A stretch of 64,000 nt of DNA from Streptosporangium lutulentum (GTDB lineage: Bacteria; Actinomycetota; Actinomycetes; Streptosporangiales; Streptosporangiaceae): NCBI RefSeq assembly GCF_030811455.1, contig NZ_JAUSQU010000001.1:3534001-3598000 (forward strand), written 5' to 3'. The first letter of the stretch is position 1. Every line of letters starts with the position of its first letter. Below are positions 25,944-35,176 of the stretch, in pieces. A program made the translations under genes and the position numbers. A model generated the notes under the pieces. It was given only the letters and a program-made list of their open reading frames with translations. It made no database searches and was not told the origin of the DNA.

Positions 25944-26711
25944 ATGAGACAGCTGGAATCCGTACTCCAGGTGGGCGGAGACACCGACATCGCGATGATC
26001 GGCGCTCTGGTCGCCGACCCCGGGCGATGCCGGATCCTGCTCGCCCTCGATGACGGCCGGGCCCTGCCCGCCAGCCATCTGGCCGCCGAAGCCGGGGTCA
26101 GCCCCGCCACCGCCAGCAGCCACCTGGGCAAACTGACCGAAGCAGGGCTGCTCGCCGTCGAGGCCCGTGGACGCCACCGCTACTACCACCTCGCCGGGCC
26201 CGCCGTCGCGCACCTCATCGAGGCCCTGCAACAACTCGCGCCCGCCGCACCGATCCGCTCGCTCCGTCAGGAAAGTCGCGCCCGGGCGCTGCGCGAGGCC
26301 CGCACCTGCTACGACCACCTGGCCGGGCGCCTGGGCGTCGAACTCATGTCCGCGATGATCGAACGCGGCCATCTGAGCGGCGGGGACGGCACCTTCGACC
26401 TCGCGCGCGCCCACCACGACCAGCCCACCGGCTACGGCCACGACGTCGACTACACCCTCACCGAATCCGGTGAGGCACTCCTCACCGGATTCGGCCTGCA
26501 CCTGCCGATATGCCGACGGCCCGTCCGCTACTGCGTCGATTGGAGCGAGCAACGCCACCACCTCGCCGGAGCACTCGGCCGCGGCCTGCTCGGCCGGTTC
26601 ACGCAAGCCGACTGGATACGGCGCACCGACACCACCCGCGCCGTCCGCCTCACCGACATCGGCCGCCAAAGCCTGCACGACCTCTTCGGCGTCGACCTCA
26701 CGTCACCGTGA
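25944..26711 (+). CDS. ArsR-family regulator with long C-terminal domain
   Basis: 255 residues. Winged HTH at about 15-90 (LPASHLAAEAGVSPATASSH, wing ARGRHRYYHL). The ~150-residue C-terminal extension (CYDHLAGRLGVELM...RPVRYCVDWSEQRHHLAGALG) is typical of a common actinobacterial ArsR/SmtB subfamily with conserved CYDHLAG and CVDW segments. C108-type and C174-type Cys could bind metal or sense thiols, but no CVC metal box is present. No obvious target operon downstream. Confidence 0.87.
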   Translation: MRQLESVLQVGGDTDIAMIGALVADPGRCRILLALDDGRALPASHLAAEAGVSPATASSHLGKLTEAGLLAVEARGRHRYYHLAGPAVAHLIEALQQLAPAAPIRSLRQESRARALREARTCYDHLAGRLGVELMSAMIERGHLSGGDGTFDLARAHHDQPTGYGHDVDYTLTESGEALLTGFGLHLPICRRPVRYCVDWSEQRHHLAGALGRGLLGRFTQADWIRRTDTTRAVRLTDIGRQSLHDLFGVDLTSP

Positions 26712-26828
26712 GTGAGCCCGGCCCCTGCGACCCGGCCCACGCCGTACCGCATCCGCACGGACGGTCACTGTCGGTGAGGAGCGGCTGACGCGCGGCACGG
26801 ACCAAGGACGACGCCGCCACCGGCGAAC

Positions 26829-26908
26829 CGATGGAACGGGGGCCGTCCGCCGACGATCAGCGCTGAGACGCGTGAGCACATCTGCTTGATCGTCGGCGGA
26901 CGGCCCCC
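26829..26908 (+). mobile_element. Relic of an IS630-type transposase with inverted duplication
   Basis: Plus-strand frame from 26829 reads RWNGGRPPTISAETREHICLI, which matches the KWSGGRPPAISERVRERICLI segment of the intact transposase at 36197-37294. Only about 21 codons survive. The piece contains one arm (26838-26859) of a perfect 22-bp inverted repeat whose other arm is 26887-26908, with a 27-nt loop, so the fragment was partly duplicated in inverse orientation. The resulting hairpin may now act as a terminator for the ArsR gene upstream. Confidence 0.6.
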
Positions 26909-26974
26909 GCCGGGTGGGGCATCGCCGGGCACTCGACCTGGAGTCCGAAGACGCCGGCCGAGCACCTCGTCGCC

Positions 26975-27286
26975 CTAGTGGCGGTTGAAGCCGCGGTCAC
27001 GGTGGTCGCGGCTGTAGTGGTGGTCGCGGGCGTAGTCGAAGGAGACGGCGCTCCAGCGACCGCCGGACCAGCGGTAGAAGCGGTGTCCGTCGAAGTGGTA
27101 GCGCCCGCCGCGGTTGAGGGTGTTCATGGTCACGCTCGCGTTCGCGACGGTGGCGACGGCGGTGGTGGCGGCGGCGGTGGCGGCGGCGGTGGCCGCGGAC
27201 GCGGCTCCTCCGGTGGAGGCGATGACGCCGCCGGCGATGGCCAGGGTCGCGACTGCGGTGGCGAGGCTTCGGGTGAGCTTGTACAT
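26975..27286 (-). CDS. Small secreted basic/His-rich protein
   Basis: 103 residues. Signal peptide at 1-32 (ATAVATLAIAGGVIASTGGA, then ASA). A low-complexity Ala/Thr stretch follows, then a compact C-terminal domain with GGRYHFDGHRFYRWSGGRW and a tail rich in His, Asp and Arg. The GGRYHFDGH-type segment looks like a small secreted cell-surface domain; function unknown. The His/Asp tail could bind metal. AT-rich sequence upstream (27287-27380) suits a promoter. Confidence 0.7.
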   Translation of the reverse strand: MYKLTRSLATAVATLAIAGGVIASTGGAASAATAAATAAATTAVATVANASVTMNTLNRGGRYHFDGHRFYRWSGGRWSAVSFDYARDHHYSRDHRDRGFNRH

Positions 27287-27629
27287 GTCATTTCCCCTTT
27301 GTGGTGGTGCGTTGTTCTCAACGCATGCCTCAACCTAGATGGGTGAAATGTTCTTTTCTGCGTATAAAGTCACATTTATAGGCCAGTGTGCACTATGACG
27401 CATTTATGCCGATTTTTTGGATGTGTCATCTGGGGCCGGCGCCGGGCCGTACGGCGGTGACCTGCGCAAACGTGGCTCCTGGCGCAGGATCCGCCCCAGC
27501 CGGCGCTCGACGGCTTCGAGACGGCGCGGACCGCACGACGCGCCGTCTCGGCTGCCGCACCGCGAAAGCGGGCTCCCCCTGGGATCGCCTGGCACCGCCG
27601 CGCGGGCCGTCCGCAGCCGAAGAACGCGG
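27287..27629. other. Intergenic region, partly AT-rich
   Basis: 343 nt between two minus-strand genes. Bases 27330-27420 are AT-rich and probably hold the promoter of the secreted protein gene. The rest is GC-rich. One minus-strand frame has protein-like text (RRLEAVERRLGRILRQ) but no start or ribosome binding site, so I do not call a gene. Confidence 0.3.
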
Positions 27630-28130
27630 TCAGGCGAGGCTGTCGTCTCCGCAGAAGACACACCCCCGGTAATAGGACAGCGGGGAAAGGACCCGGTGGC
27701 GTACGCAAGAGACGGCGACCACCTCCTCCGGGACCGGGAACCGGCGTGGTTCCGGAACGGCCGTGGACGGGTCGAACGCCTTGACCATCTGGCGGAACCG
27801 CCGCAGGGAGTCCTGGACGAAGGGGGGATCGTAGCCGAGCTCGTCCCAGCGGTGGCGGCTGAGCGCCAGGTCGACGACCTCCACCACGAAGCCCTTGTTC
27901 GTGGTGTGCTCGGCGGGGGCATCTCCCCAGTCGAGGTCTTCCAGGTCGAACCCCACGACTCCCCTGCCGAAGGCGGTCTGGTCCTGCTCCGCGATCAGTG
28001 CGGCGAATCGGAATTCCCACTCCCGGCTCGCGAGAGCGGACACCGCGAGCGTCAGCACCTCGACGAAGACCTCGGTGCCCCCGTTCGACATGTACAGATA
28101 ACTGCCACCACCGCGGAACCTGTTCGCCAC
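27630..28130 (-). CDS. Hypothetical 166-residue protein
   Basis: Good codon bias and clear start (ATG 28130). Residues 15-60 look like an alpha/beta unit (TEVFVEVLTLAVSALASREW, then FRFAALIAEQDQTAFGRG); an acidic patch (DLEDLDWGDAP) follows, and the C-terminus has a CVFCGDD motif. No signal peptide or membrane helix. I do not recognise the family. Divergent from the nitrile hydratase operon with about 200 nt between. Confidence 0.65.
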   Translation of the reverse strand: MANRFRGGGSYLYMSNGGTEVFVEVLTLAVSALASREWEFRFAALIAEQDQTAFGRGVVGFDLEDLDWGDAPAEHTTNKGFVVEVVDLALSRHRWDELGYDPPFVQDSLRRFRQMVKAFDPSTAVPEPRRFPVPEEVVAVSCVRHRVLSPLSYYRGCVFCGDDSLA

Positions 28131-28305
28131 GCGATCACCCTACGGCGAAGGCACCCGGACCGGATCTCAACCCGGCGGAAACCGGCGTTCGGGGAACCGC
28201 GTGTATTCCCGACGGGCGCCGCCGCTCAGATCGGAAACCGCCCTGTCGGCGAATTTCACCCGCACCGAACCTGAGTCATACGTTCCGCTAAACGTCTGTC
28301 TGTCA

Positions 28306-28319
28306 TCGTAGATCTACGA
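28306..28319. promoter_or_regulatory. Palindrome before the nitrile hydratase operon
   Basis: TCGTAGATCTACGA, a perfect 14-bp palindrome ending 11 nt before the beta-subunit ATG and overlapping the approach to the GAGAGGTGATG ribosome binding site. A regulator bound here would block transcription or initiation. No regulator gene lies next to the operon, so the protein is unknown. Confidence 0.45.
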
Positions 28320-28330
28320 GAGGTGATGAC

Positions 28331-28996
28331 ATGGACGGAATCGCCGACATGGGGGGCACCGAGGGCTGGGGCCCCGTTCATCCGCCGCGCGACGACGAAC
28401 CGGTCTTCGAGAAAACCTGGCAGGGCCGGGCGTTCGCGCTGGGACATTTCTCCATGCGGCTTTCCGGATGGAACATGGACGCGTTCCGGCATGCGATCGA
28501 GCGCCTGGACCGGAGCGCCTACCTGGACGACGGCTACTACGGCCGCTGGCTCAACGGCACCGAGCTGATGCTCACCGAGAGCGCCGTCCTGGCGCCGGAC
28601 GCGATCGACGCCCGAGCGCGCAACCTGCGCGGCGAACACGTCGGGGAACCGCCGGTCCCCGAACCCGCCGGCCCCGGCCGCGCCCCGGCCGCCGAGAGCT
28701 CGCTACGCACCGTGGACACCCCTCCGGCCTTCGCCGTGGGCCAGCGGGTGCGCGCCAGGAACATGTCACCGCCCGGGCACACCAGGCTGCCGGGTTACGT
28801 GCGCGGGCACGCCGGAGTCGTCGACCTGATCCAGCCCGCCGCGGTGCTGCCGGACACGAACGCCCACTTCCAGGGCGAGAACCCGCAGTACGTCTACTCC
28901 GTGCGGTTCGACTCCCGCGAGCTGTGGGGCGCCGGCACCGACCCCTTCGCGGTCACCGCCGACCTGTTCGAGAGCTATCTGGAGAAGATCGCATGA
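28331..28996 (+). CDS. nthB: Nitrile hydratase subunit beta
   Basis: 221 residues. Typical opening [16 protein letters not shown], helical N-terminal half with [11 protein letters not shown], and C-terminal SH3-like barrel ([27 protein letters not shown], and [14 protein letters not shown]). Pairs with the alpha subunit to hydrate nitriles to amides in the cytosol. Beta precedes alpha, as in cobalt-type operons such as that of Rhodococcus rhodochrous J1. Stop overlaps the alpha start by 4 nt. Confidence 0.93.
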   Translation: MDGIADMGGTEGWGPVHPPRDDEPVFEKTWQGRAFALGHFSMRLSGWNMDAFRHAIERLDRSAYLDDGYYGRWLNGTELMLTESAVLAPDAIDARARNLRGEHVGEPPVPEPAGPGRAPAAESSLRTVDTPPAFAVGQRVRARNMSPPGHTRLPGYVRGHAGVVDLIQPAAVLPDTNAHFQGENPQYVYSVRFDSRELWGAGTDPFAVTADLFESYLEKIA

Positions 28997-29589
28997 CCGG
29001 TGACGGATCCGCCGAACGCCTTCCCCCGGCGCTGCGCGCCGAGGCCCTCGAACAGTTGCTCACCGAGCGGGGCCTGGTCGACCCGGCCGCGATGGACAGG
29101 CTCATCACCCGGTACGAGACCAGCGTGGGCCCGCTCAACGGCGCCAAGGTGGTCGCCAGGGCATGGACCGACCCGGAGTACCGGCGGAGGCTGCTCGACG
29201 AGGGCACCGCCGCCATCAAGGAGCTGGGCTTCGGGGGGCCGCAGGGCGAGCACATCGTTGTCGTGGAGAACACCGCGACCGTCCACAACGTGGTGGTCTG
29301 CACGCTGTGCTCGTGCTACCCGTGGCCGGTGCTCGGCCTGCCGCCGAGCTGGTACAAAGACCCCGCCTACCGTGCGCGGATGGTCAGGGAGCCGCGCACG
29401 GTGCTGTCCGAGATGGGTCTCGAACTCGCCGGCGACGTGCGGATCACCATCCGCGACTCCAGCAGCGAGGTGCGCTGGCTGGTGCTGCCCGAACGGCCGG
29501 CCGGCACCGAGAACCTGTCCGAGGAACAGCTCGTGCCGCTGGTCACCCGGGACGCGATGGTCGGCGTGGCCAGGGTGAAAGCGCCGTGA
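28993..29589 (+). CDS. nthA: Nitrile hydratase subunit alpha, cobalt type
   Basis: 198 residues. The metal claw CTLCSC occupies C103-C108; Thr in second place is characteristic of cobalt enzymes (Ser in iron enzymes). The two central Cys positions become sulfinic and sulfenic acids in the mature enzyme. Flanking [19 protein letters not shown] and [13 protein letters not shown] match the family. ATG 28993 overlaps the beta stop (ATGA), and the stop overlaps the activator start (GTGA), so the three genes are translationally coupled. Confidence 0.94.
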   Translation: MTGDGSAERLPPALRAEALEQLLTERGLVDPAAMDRLITRYETSVGPLNGAKVVARAWTDPEYRRRLLDEGTAAIKELGFGGPQGEHIVVVENTATVHNVVVCTLCSCYPWPVLGLPPSWYKDPAYRARMVREPRTVLSEMGLELAGDVRITIRDSSSEVRWLVLPERPAGTENLSEEQLVPLVTRDAMVGVARVKAP

Positions 29590-29942
29590 CCGCCCCGCTG
29601 GACATCGAGGGCCCGGCCGCGCCGCCGCGTTCCAACGGCGAGCTGGTGTTCGCCGAACCGTGGGAGAGCCGCGCCTTCGGCATGGCCGTCGCCCTGCACG
29701 AGGCGGGCGTGTTCACCTGGCCGCGGTTCCAGGCGGCGCTGATCGCCCGGATCGCGGCCTGGGAGTCCGCGCCGGCCGAGGGCGAGGGCTGGAACTACTA
29801 CCGGAACTGGCTGGGCGCACTGGAGGACGTGCTGGCCGACGGCGGCATCGTGTTCGCCGGCGAGGTCACCGCGCGCGCCCGGACGCTGACCCGGCGTCCC
29901 GCCGGCCACGACCACCCGGACGACCACGACCACCCGCACTGA
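29586..29942 (+). CDS. Nitrile hydratase activator / cobalt chaperone
   Basis: 118 residues from GTG 29586. The body resembles the N-terminal half of the beta subunit ([20 protein letters not shown], then [17 protein letters not shown]), as in the P14K/NhhG/NthE self-subunit-swapping chaperones that load cobalt and promote Cys oxidation. The C-terminus is His/Asp-rich ([12 protein letters not shown]), a plausible cobalt store. Completes the operon; no cobalt transporter gene is in the window. Confidence 0.88.
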   Translation: MTAPLDIEGPAAPPRSNGELVFAEPWESRAFGMAVALHEAGVFTWPRFQAALIARIAAWESAPAEGEGWNYYRNWLGALEDVLADGGIVFAGEVTARARTLTRRPAGHDHPDDHDHPH

Positions 29943-30135
29943 CCCCGGAGAAGACCGGCTGGAGGGTGGCCTCCCGGCTCGGCGCGCGGACTCTGGGATC
30001 GGCGGCCTCCTTCACCCCGAGGAACGGCAACCCCTCAACCGGTGTCGCGTTCGCTCCTGATCGGCCGCCGGCGATCAAGAGCCTCGTGGATATGGCGCCG
30101 TCATCCGGATGCGGTCCGGCTCCCCCGGTGCCACG

Positions 30136-31653
30136 TCATAGCCGCAGAGCGTGGGCGGGTGACTCGGCGTCGCGCCAGCCGGGGATCGACTCGCCCGCCG
30201 CCCAGGTGGCGTGGGTTCCGCTGGAGATGCGCTCGGGAAGCCTGAGCCGCGCCAGCGGACCGTCGGCCACCCCTGCCGCGTCGAAGATCAGGCACTCGGA
30301 ACGATCCTCGTTCATGTCGGTGGTCAGCGTGACGAGGTAACCGTCGTCCTCGGCGGAGGATCCCACCCGCGGCGCCATCGCGGGCTCGCTGCCGTACACG
30401 CCGGTGGGCAGCCCGAAACGCTCCTCGGTCCCGGTGAGCAGGTCGTGACGGACCAGCCCGTCGAACAGGAACCACCCCTCCAGCCCGGTCGCCGCGTAGG
30501 CGTAGCGGTGGCGACGGCCGCCGTAGGCGTTGTTGAGCACGCCGAACTCGGTGACGGAGTCGGTCAACCGCTCCTCCGCGCACCGGCCCGTCACCAGGTT
30601 CAGCCGCCAGCGGTGGAGCCGGGTCTGCATGCGGTCGAGCGCCAGGAAGCGGAACATCCGCTGATACAGGCCGCCCTCACCGGTGTCCCCGGGCTCGGGG
30701 GAATCCTGGAAGAACCCGTCCAGGACGATCTCGTCGCCCTCCTCGTAGGCGTTGACCCAGTGCAGGACGTAGGTGGGATCGGCCTCGAACCACTGGATCG
30801 GCCGGCCGCCGCCTCGGCGGGGCACGACGGCCAGCCTGGTCGGCAGCTCGGGGTGGAACCGCGCCGCGTACAGGCCCTTCGCCATCAGCTCGGGCTCCCA
30901 GAACAGGGGGCAGTCGTTGAGGATGGCGTAGTTCTCGGTGAAGGCCATGTCGTGCGGCAGGCGCGGCCCCGGAAGCGGGACCTCCACGTAGTGGCTGAGC
31001 CGGTCGTCGGCGTCGACGACCCCGTAGTGCATGTAGGGCTCGCCGGTGCCGTAGTTGAAGAAGAGAAGCTCGCCCGTGCGCGGGTCGGTCTTCGTGTGCG
31101 CCGAGACCCCGCAGTCGTAGGGGAAGGCCCCGCCCCACTCCGCCTTGCCGAGTGTCTCCAGGGTCAGCGGATCCAGCCGGTAGAGGTCTCCGCACTGGTA
31201 GAAGCTGGTGAGCGCGACGCCCGCGTGGACCATGACGTCGGTGCTGGAGGCGTCCTTCATCCGGCCTCGGGCGCCCCAGCCGTCCTGGCGCGGCGAGGAG
31301 GCGGGCCGCTCGGCGAGCCCGGCCCAGAGCGGTTTTCCCGCCTCCCGCTCGGCGAGCAGCCCGTCGGTGCGGATGAAACGGTTGCGGTAGAAGGCCTTGC
31401 CGTCCCTGAAGCCGACGACGTGGACCATGCCGTCGCCGTCGAAGGGGTGGTAGCGCTCGAGCGCGGGGTGCACCGGGTTCTCGGTGTTGCGCAGGTAGAC
31501 CCCGTCGAGGTCCGCCGGTATCTCTCCCTCGATCACCTCCAGGTCCTCGGCGCGCCACTCGGTGGTCTGCGGCCGCCACGGCCCGGTGCGGTAGGGGTGG
31601 TCGTCGTCCTGTGGCAGGGTCGACAGCACGCGTCCGACGACTTCGACGTCCAA
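30136..31653 (-). CDS. Carotenoid oxygenase family dioxygenase
   Basis: 505 residues from TTG 31653, which has GAGGAGAAG just upstream; the in-frame extension above it is Arg-rich and non-homologous. Seven-bladed propeller family of carotenoid/lignostilbene dioxygenases. Landmarks: EIPADLDGVYLRNTENPVHP, HPFDGDGMVHVVGF, and four His expected to hold iron (in VSAHTKTDP, PHDMAFTENY, the VLHWVNAYEEGDE segment, and SGTHATWAA). Cleaves a C=C bond of a polyene or stilbene. Followed downstream only by the nitrile hydratase operon, convergently. Its upstream neighbours (cupin, PEP-hydrolase-like, Tm-1-like) are on the same strand. Confidence 0.88.
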   Translation of the reverse strand: MDVEVVGRVLSTLPQDDDHPYRTGPWRPQTTEWRAEDLEVIEGEIPADLDGVYLRNTENPVHPALERYHPFDGDGMVHVVGFRDGKAFYRNRFIRTDGLLAEREAGKPLWAGLAERPASSPRQDGWGARGRMKDASSTDVMVHAGVALTSFYQCGDLYRLDPLTLETLGKAEWGGAFPYDCGVSAHTKTDPRTGELLFFNYGTGEPYMHYGVVDADDRLSHYVEVPLPGPRLPHDMAFTENYAILNDCPLFWEPELMAKGLYAARFHPELPTRLAVVPRRGGGRPIQWFEADPTYVLHWVNAYEEGDEIVLDGFFQDSPEPGDTGEGGLYQRMFRFLALDRMQTRLHRWRLNLVTGRCAEERLTDSVTEFGVLNNAYGGRRHRYAYAATGLEGWFLFDGLVRHDLLTGTEERFGLPTGVYGSEPAMAPRVGSSAEDDGYLVTLTTDMNEDRSECLIFDAAGVADGPLARLRLPERISSGTHATWAAGESIPGWRDAESPAHALRL

Positions 31654-31865
31654 TGCTCTTCTCCTCAGCTGGCCGCGCCGGGCCCGGTCGCCGGGGTCCG
31701 ACCTCCCCGGACCGCCGAGCCGGACCCTGTCGTCCGGCGCCGACGACGAAACCGGTGATCGTCTTCCCCATTCTGATCGCCCGCCCGCCCGCCGACAAGG
31801 GCGGCGGGGCGCCCTGGAACGAAAGGACGGGCCCGGCGACGTCGTGGCCTCGGGGAAGGTCGCGA

Positions 31866-32273
31866 TCAGGCCTGGCGCCACTCCGCCACGGTGCCCGCCT
31901 CGTGGACGCGCAGGTCGGGTGCGCCCTCCAGCGCCTTCTCCTCACCGCCGGGGGTGTAGGTGACGATCAGACGCAGCGGGCGCCAGGTCGCGTTGAAGGT
32001 CGAGTGGTAGGCGCCCGCGGGAATGTGCACGGTGTCGCCTTCCTTGATCGTGAACGGCTCGCCGTCGGCGACCGTCTGCACGGCCTCGCCGGAGATCACG
32101 TAGAGGATCTCCTCGGCGTCCGGGTGGTTGTGCCGGGCGTGCCCGCGGCCCGGGTTGACGATGACCTCGCCGAAGGTGCTGCCCGATCCCTCGACGGTGG
32201 ACGGGGTGACGAACCATTTGATGAACCCCCAGTCGAAGGCCATCGTGGGTACGGCGTCCGGGCTCACATGCAC
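31866..32273 (-). CDS. Single-domain cupin protein
   Basis: 135 residues. Cupin motif 1 is NPGRGHARHNHPDAEEILYVISG (His-x-His and Glu ligands) and motif 2 is DTVHIPAGAYHSTFN (His ligand), so a metal site is likely complete. Could be a dioxygenase, isomerase or binding protein. It shares a strand with the genes at 32319 and 33137, starts 46 nt after the PEP-hydrolase-like gene and opens with MHVSP, as does the VOC protein at 34643; I take that as coincidence. Confidence 0.82.
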   Translation of the reverse strand: MHVSPDAVPTMAFDWGFIKWFVTPSTVEGSGSTFGEVIVNPGRGHARHNHPDAEEILYVISGEAVQTVADGEPFTIKEGDTVHIPAGAYHSTFNATWRPLRLIVTYTPGGEEKALEGAPDLRVHEAGTVAEWRQA

Positions 32274-32318
32274 GACATCTCCTCAGAGCTTCCCTCGGGG
32301 TCCACGTGGACCGGTGAT

Positions 32319-33140
32319 TCAGAACTTCAGCGACTTGAAGGCCCTGACCTGCTCGGTGATCGCGCGCTCGGTCGGCAGCCGCTCGACCGACGACGCTCCG
32401 AAGAAGCCCACGACTCCCCGGGTGCGTTCCAGGACGTAACGCGCGTCCTGCGGCTCGGCGATCGGGCCGCCGTGGCAGAGGACGAGGATGTCGGGCCGGA
32501 CGGCCACCGCGGCGTCACGCATCGCCTGGACCCGTTCGACGGACTCGTCCAGGGTCAGGGCGGTGCCCGCGCCGATGCTGCCCGCGGTGGTCAGCCCGAC
32601 GTGCGGGACCAGGACGTCGGCGCCCGCCTCGGCCATGGCCCGCGCCTGGCCGGGGTCGAAGACGTAGGGCGCGGTGAGCAGGTCGCGCTCGTGCGCGAGC
32701 CGTACCATCTCGATCTCCAGGTCGTAGCCCATACCGGTCTCCTCCAGGTTCTGGCGGAAGACCCCGTCGTACAGGCCGACGGTCGGGAAGTTCTGGACGC
32801 CGGCGAAGCCCATGTCGGCCAGCTGGTCGAGGAACCTGGGCATCAGCCGGAACGGGTCGGTGCCGCACACCCCGGCGAGGACCGGGGTGTCCCGGACGAC
32901 GGGAAGCACCTCTCCCGCCATCTCGACGACGATCTGGTTGGCGTCGCCGTACGGCAGCAGCCCGGCGAGCGAGCCGCGGCCCGCCATCCGGTAGCGGCCC
33001 GAGTTGTAGATGATGATCAGGTCGACGCCGCCGGCCTCGGCGCACTTGGCGGACAGTCCGGTTCCGGCGCCCGCCCCGATGACCGGCCTGCCCTCGGCGA
33101 CGGTACGGCGGAGCCTGGTGAGAACGTCGTCGCGGTTCAT
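32319..33140 (-). CDS. Phosphoenolpyruvate-hydrolase-like TIM-barrel protein
   Basis: 273 residues of the family named PEP hydrolase-like (TIM barrel related to isocitrate lyase/PEP mutase). Features: [20 protein letters not shown] near the N-terminus, [29 protein letters not shown], and a C-terminal [13 protein letters not shown] loop. Members almost always stand beside a Tm-1-like gene, as here (4-nt overlap, ATGA). Reaction in actinomycetes unknown; the pair may process an activated acid. Confidence 0.85.
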   Translation of the reverse strand: MNRDDVLTRLRRTVAEGRPVIGAGAGTGLSAKCAEAGGVDLIIIYNSGRYRMAGRGSLAGLLPYGDANQIVVEMAGEVLPVVRDTPVLAGVCGTDPFRLMPRFLDQLADMGFAGVQNFPTVGLYDGVFRQNLEETGMGYDLEIEMVRLAHERDLLTAPYVFDPGQARAMAEAGADVLVPHVGLTTAGSIGAGTALTLDESVERVQAMRDAAVAVRPDILVLCHGGPIAEPQDARYVLERTRGVVGFFGASSVERLPTERAITEQVRAFKSLKF

Positions 33141-34357
33141 CCCGCCCCTCCGGAGGAGATCATCAGGTGCAGCCGGTCGGCCATCGCACGGCCGAAGCCG
33201 GGGTCGTTGACGTGCAGGTCGAGTTCCTCCACCCGTACGGCGGAGCCTCGCAGGCCCTCGCGTACGGCCTCGAAGCAGGCCTGGTCGGCCTTCGGGTCGT
33301 GGAACGCCAGCCCCGGGGAGTCCAGGGCGGATACTCCCCCGCGCGGAAGGAAGAGCATGGTCGGACCGGTCGCGCCGCGCAGCTTCCCTGCCACCTGGTG
33401 GCCGAGTTCGGCCATCTCCCCCGCCGTGGTGCGCATCAGCGTCACGGTCGGATTGTGGATGTGGAACAGCCGCCCCTCGAAGCCCTCGGGCACGGTGTCC
33501 CTGGGACCGAAGTTGACCATGTCCAGCGCTCCGGGGGCGACGACCTGGGGCACGCCGTTCGCGCCCGCCGCGGTCAGTCGCCCAGGCCCCGCCGACAGCA
33601 CTCCCCCGACCAGGTCGTCGGCCAGCTCGGTGGTGGTGAGGTCGAGCACTCCCGCGATCAGCCCGCTGCCGACCAGCGCCTCCAGCGCCTGCCCGCCGGA
33701 TCCGGTGGCGTGGAAGACGAGGACCTCGTATCCGAGCTCCTCCAGGCGTTCCCTGGCGGCGTCGACTCCGGGCGTGGTCACGCCGAACATCGACGCGGCG
33801 ACGAGCGGGCGGTCGTCGGCGTCGGCGGGGACCGCGACGCGCGCCATGCCCGCCACGGCGGCCGCGGCGTTGCCGAGGATGCGCCCGGAGACCCGGTTGA
33901 TGCCCGCGATGTCGACGACGCTGTACATCAGCGTCACGTCCTTGGCGCCCACGTAGGGGGAGACGTCGCCGGAGGCCATGGTCGACACGATGACCTTGGG
34001 CAGGCCGATCGGCAGATCCCTGACGGCTCGGCCCGCGATCGAGGATCCGCCGCTGCCGCCCACCGCGAGCACGGCGTCGAGCCGGTTCCCGGCGTACAGC
34101 TCGGCCAGGATCACCGCGGCGCCCTCGCCCATCGCCGTGACGGCCGCGCCCCGGTCGCCGGCCGCGCGCAGCGCCTCGAGGTCGGCACCCCCGGCCTTGG
34201 CGACCCGGCCGTTGTCGATGTCGGCCGCCACCCGCGACTCACCCACCCCGGCGTCGACCAGGACGACCTCGCAGCCGAGATCGCGCAGTCGCTCACGGAG
34301 CCAGGCGTACTCCTGCCCTTTCGTGTCCAGCGTCCCTATCAGACAGATCGTCGGCAT
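33137..34357 (-). CDS. Tm-1-like ATP-binding domain protein (UPF0261)
   Basis: 406 residues. The N-terminal ~190 residues form the Tm-1-like ATP-binding domain ([51 protein letters not shown]). The rest matches the second UPF0261 domain ([20 protein letters not shown], then [28 protein letters not shown]). Named after the tomato Tm-1 resistance protein, but bacterial members are probably enzymes of an unsolved pathway. First gene of the group on this strand; coupled to the PEP-hydrolase-like gene by a 4-nt overlap. Confidence 0.88.
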   Translation of the reverse strand: MPTICLIGTLDTKGQEYAWLRERLRDLGCEVVLVDAGVGESRVAADIDNGRVAKAGGADLEALRAAGDRGAAVTAMGEGAAVILAELYAGNRLDAVLAVGGSGGSSIAGRAVRDLPIGLPKVIVSTMASGDVSPYVGAKDVTLMYSVVDIAGINRVSGRILGNAAAAVAGMARVAVPADADDRPLVAASMFGVTTPGVDAARERLEELGYEVLVFHATGSGGQALEALVGSGLIAGVLDLTTTELADDLVGGVLSAGPGRLTAAGANGVPQVVAPGALDMVNFGPRDTVPEGFEGRLFHIHNPTVTLMRTTAGEMAELGHQVAGKLRGATGPTMLFLPRGGVSALDSPGLAFHDPKADQACFEAVREGLRGSAVRVEELDLHVNDPGFGRAMADRLHLMISSGGAG

Positions 34358-34585
34358 CTCGCCACGCCCCTCTGCTCGAAGACCTTCCTCGTCACGTTAA
34401 TCGTGTTGATCGGCTTCGGGAACCCGGCGTACCGGACGCGATCACGTCCTTTCGCGGCGCGACCTCGCCTCGACGCGCGCCGGAGAGGCGCGGGTGTGCC
34501 GCCGGTGCCGACGTTCGGTCACCTCGGTCTCGCCGGCGCGGTGACCGCGTTCTCCGGCTCGCACCTCACATGGCGCCCCAATTCT

Positions 34586-34604
34586 CCTAGAATGTCATTC
34601 TAGG
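34586..34604. promoter_or_regulatory. Perfect CCTAGAATG/CATTCTAGG operator
   Basis: Two 9-bp arms with a 1-nt centre, 38 nt before the VOC-gene ATG and about 230 nt upstream of the divergent Tm-1-like gene. Shares the TAGAAT/ATTCTA core with palindromes at 38298 and 41523. A TetR/GntR-type dimer site; the likely regulator is not adjacent. Confidence 0.6.
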
Positions 34605-34642
34605 ATTGGCCTGCTCACCGGTCCGTACCGCAAGGAGCCCAC

Positions 34643-35176
34643 GTGCACGTCTCGCCAGAACTCCCGGAACTCCGTCAGCTCCGGGAACTCAACGCCGTCT
34701 TCGACCACACCGCCGTCGCCGCACCGCGGATCAGGGATCTCCTGCCGATCTACCATGATCTGCTGGGCGGCACCTTCCGCAGCGGCGGCGACCACCAGCT
34801 CGGCGGCTACCGGGCCATGCAGCTCACCTATCCGGGCGGCAGCAAGATCGAACTGATGGAGCCGCTCGCCGGATCCACCTTCTTCGACAGTTTCTTCGAG
34901 CTCACCCGCGGCAGGGGCGGCGTGCACCACCTCAACTTCCACGTGGACGACATCGACCGGGCGGTGTCCCTGCTCACCGGGCGCGGCTACCGCCTGCACG
35001 GCCTCAACCTGGGCGACCCGAGGTGGCGCGAGGTGTTCCTGCACCCCAAGGAGGCTCACGGCGTGCTGGTCCAGCTCGCCCAGCCCGGCCCCCGCGACTC
35101 CGAACCTCTCCCCTCCCTCGACGACGTCCTGGCCGGCCGGGGCCGCCGGGGCAACGGAATCCCCAGCCCCGCCTGA
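34643..35176 (+). CDS. VOC-superfamily (glyoxalase-like) protein
   Basis: 177 residues. Two beta-alpha-beta-beta-beta modules: first starts AVFDHTAVAAPRIRDLLPIY (possible His ligand), with KIELMEPL (Glu); second has GGVHHLNFHVDDID (His) and GVLVQLAQP, where Glu is often found but Gln is seen. The pattern resembles methylmalonyl-CoA epimerase-like members. A metal-dependent isomerase or lyase in the pathway of the divergent Tm-1/PEPH/cupin genes is plausible. Its stop codon abuts the convergent XRE gene stop with no gap. Confidence 0.82.
   Translation: MHVSPELPELRQLRELNAVFDHTAVAAPRIRDLLPIYHDLLGGTFRSGGDHQLGGYRAMQLTYPGGSKIELMEPLAGSTFFDSFFELTRGRGGVHHLNFHVDDIDRAVSLLTGRGYRLHGLNLGDPRWREVFLHPKEAHGVLVQLAQPGPRDSEPLPSLDDVLAGRGRRGNGIPSPA

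Noticed and set aside
27404-27629. Protein-like minus-strand text (RRLEAVERRLGRILRQ) as a gene
   Set aside because: No start codon with ribosome binding site and no continuous frame supported by codon bias.
31611-33956. 781-codon plus-strand open frame across the cupin and Tm-1-like genes
   Set aside because: Overlaps four supported minus-strand genes and has no family features.
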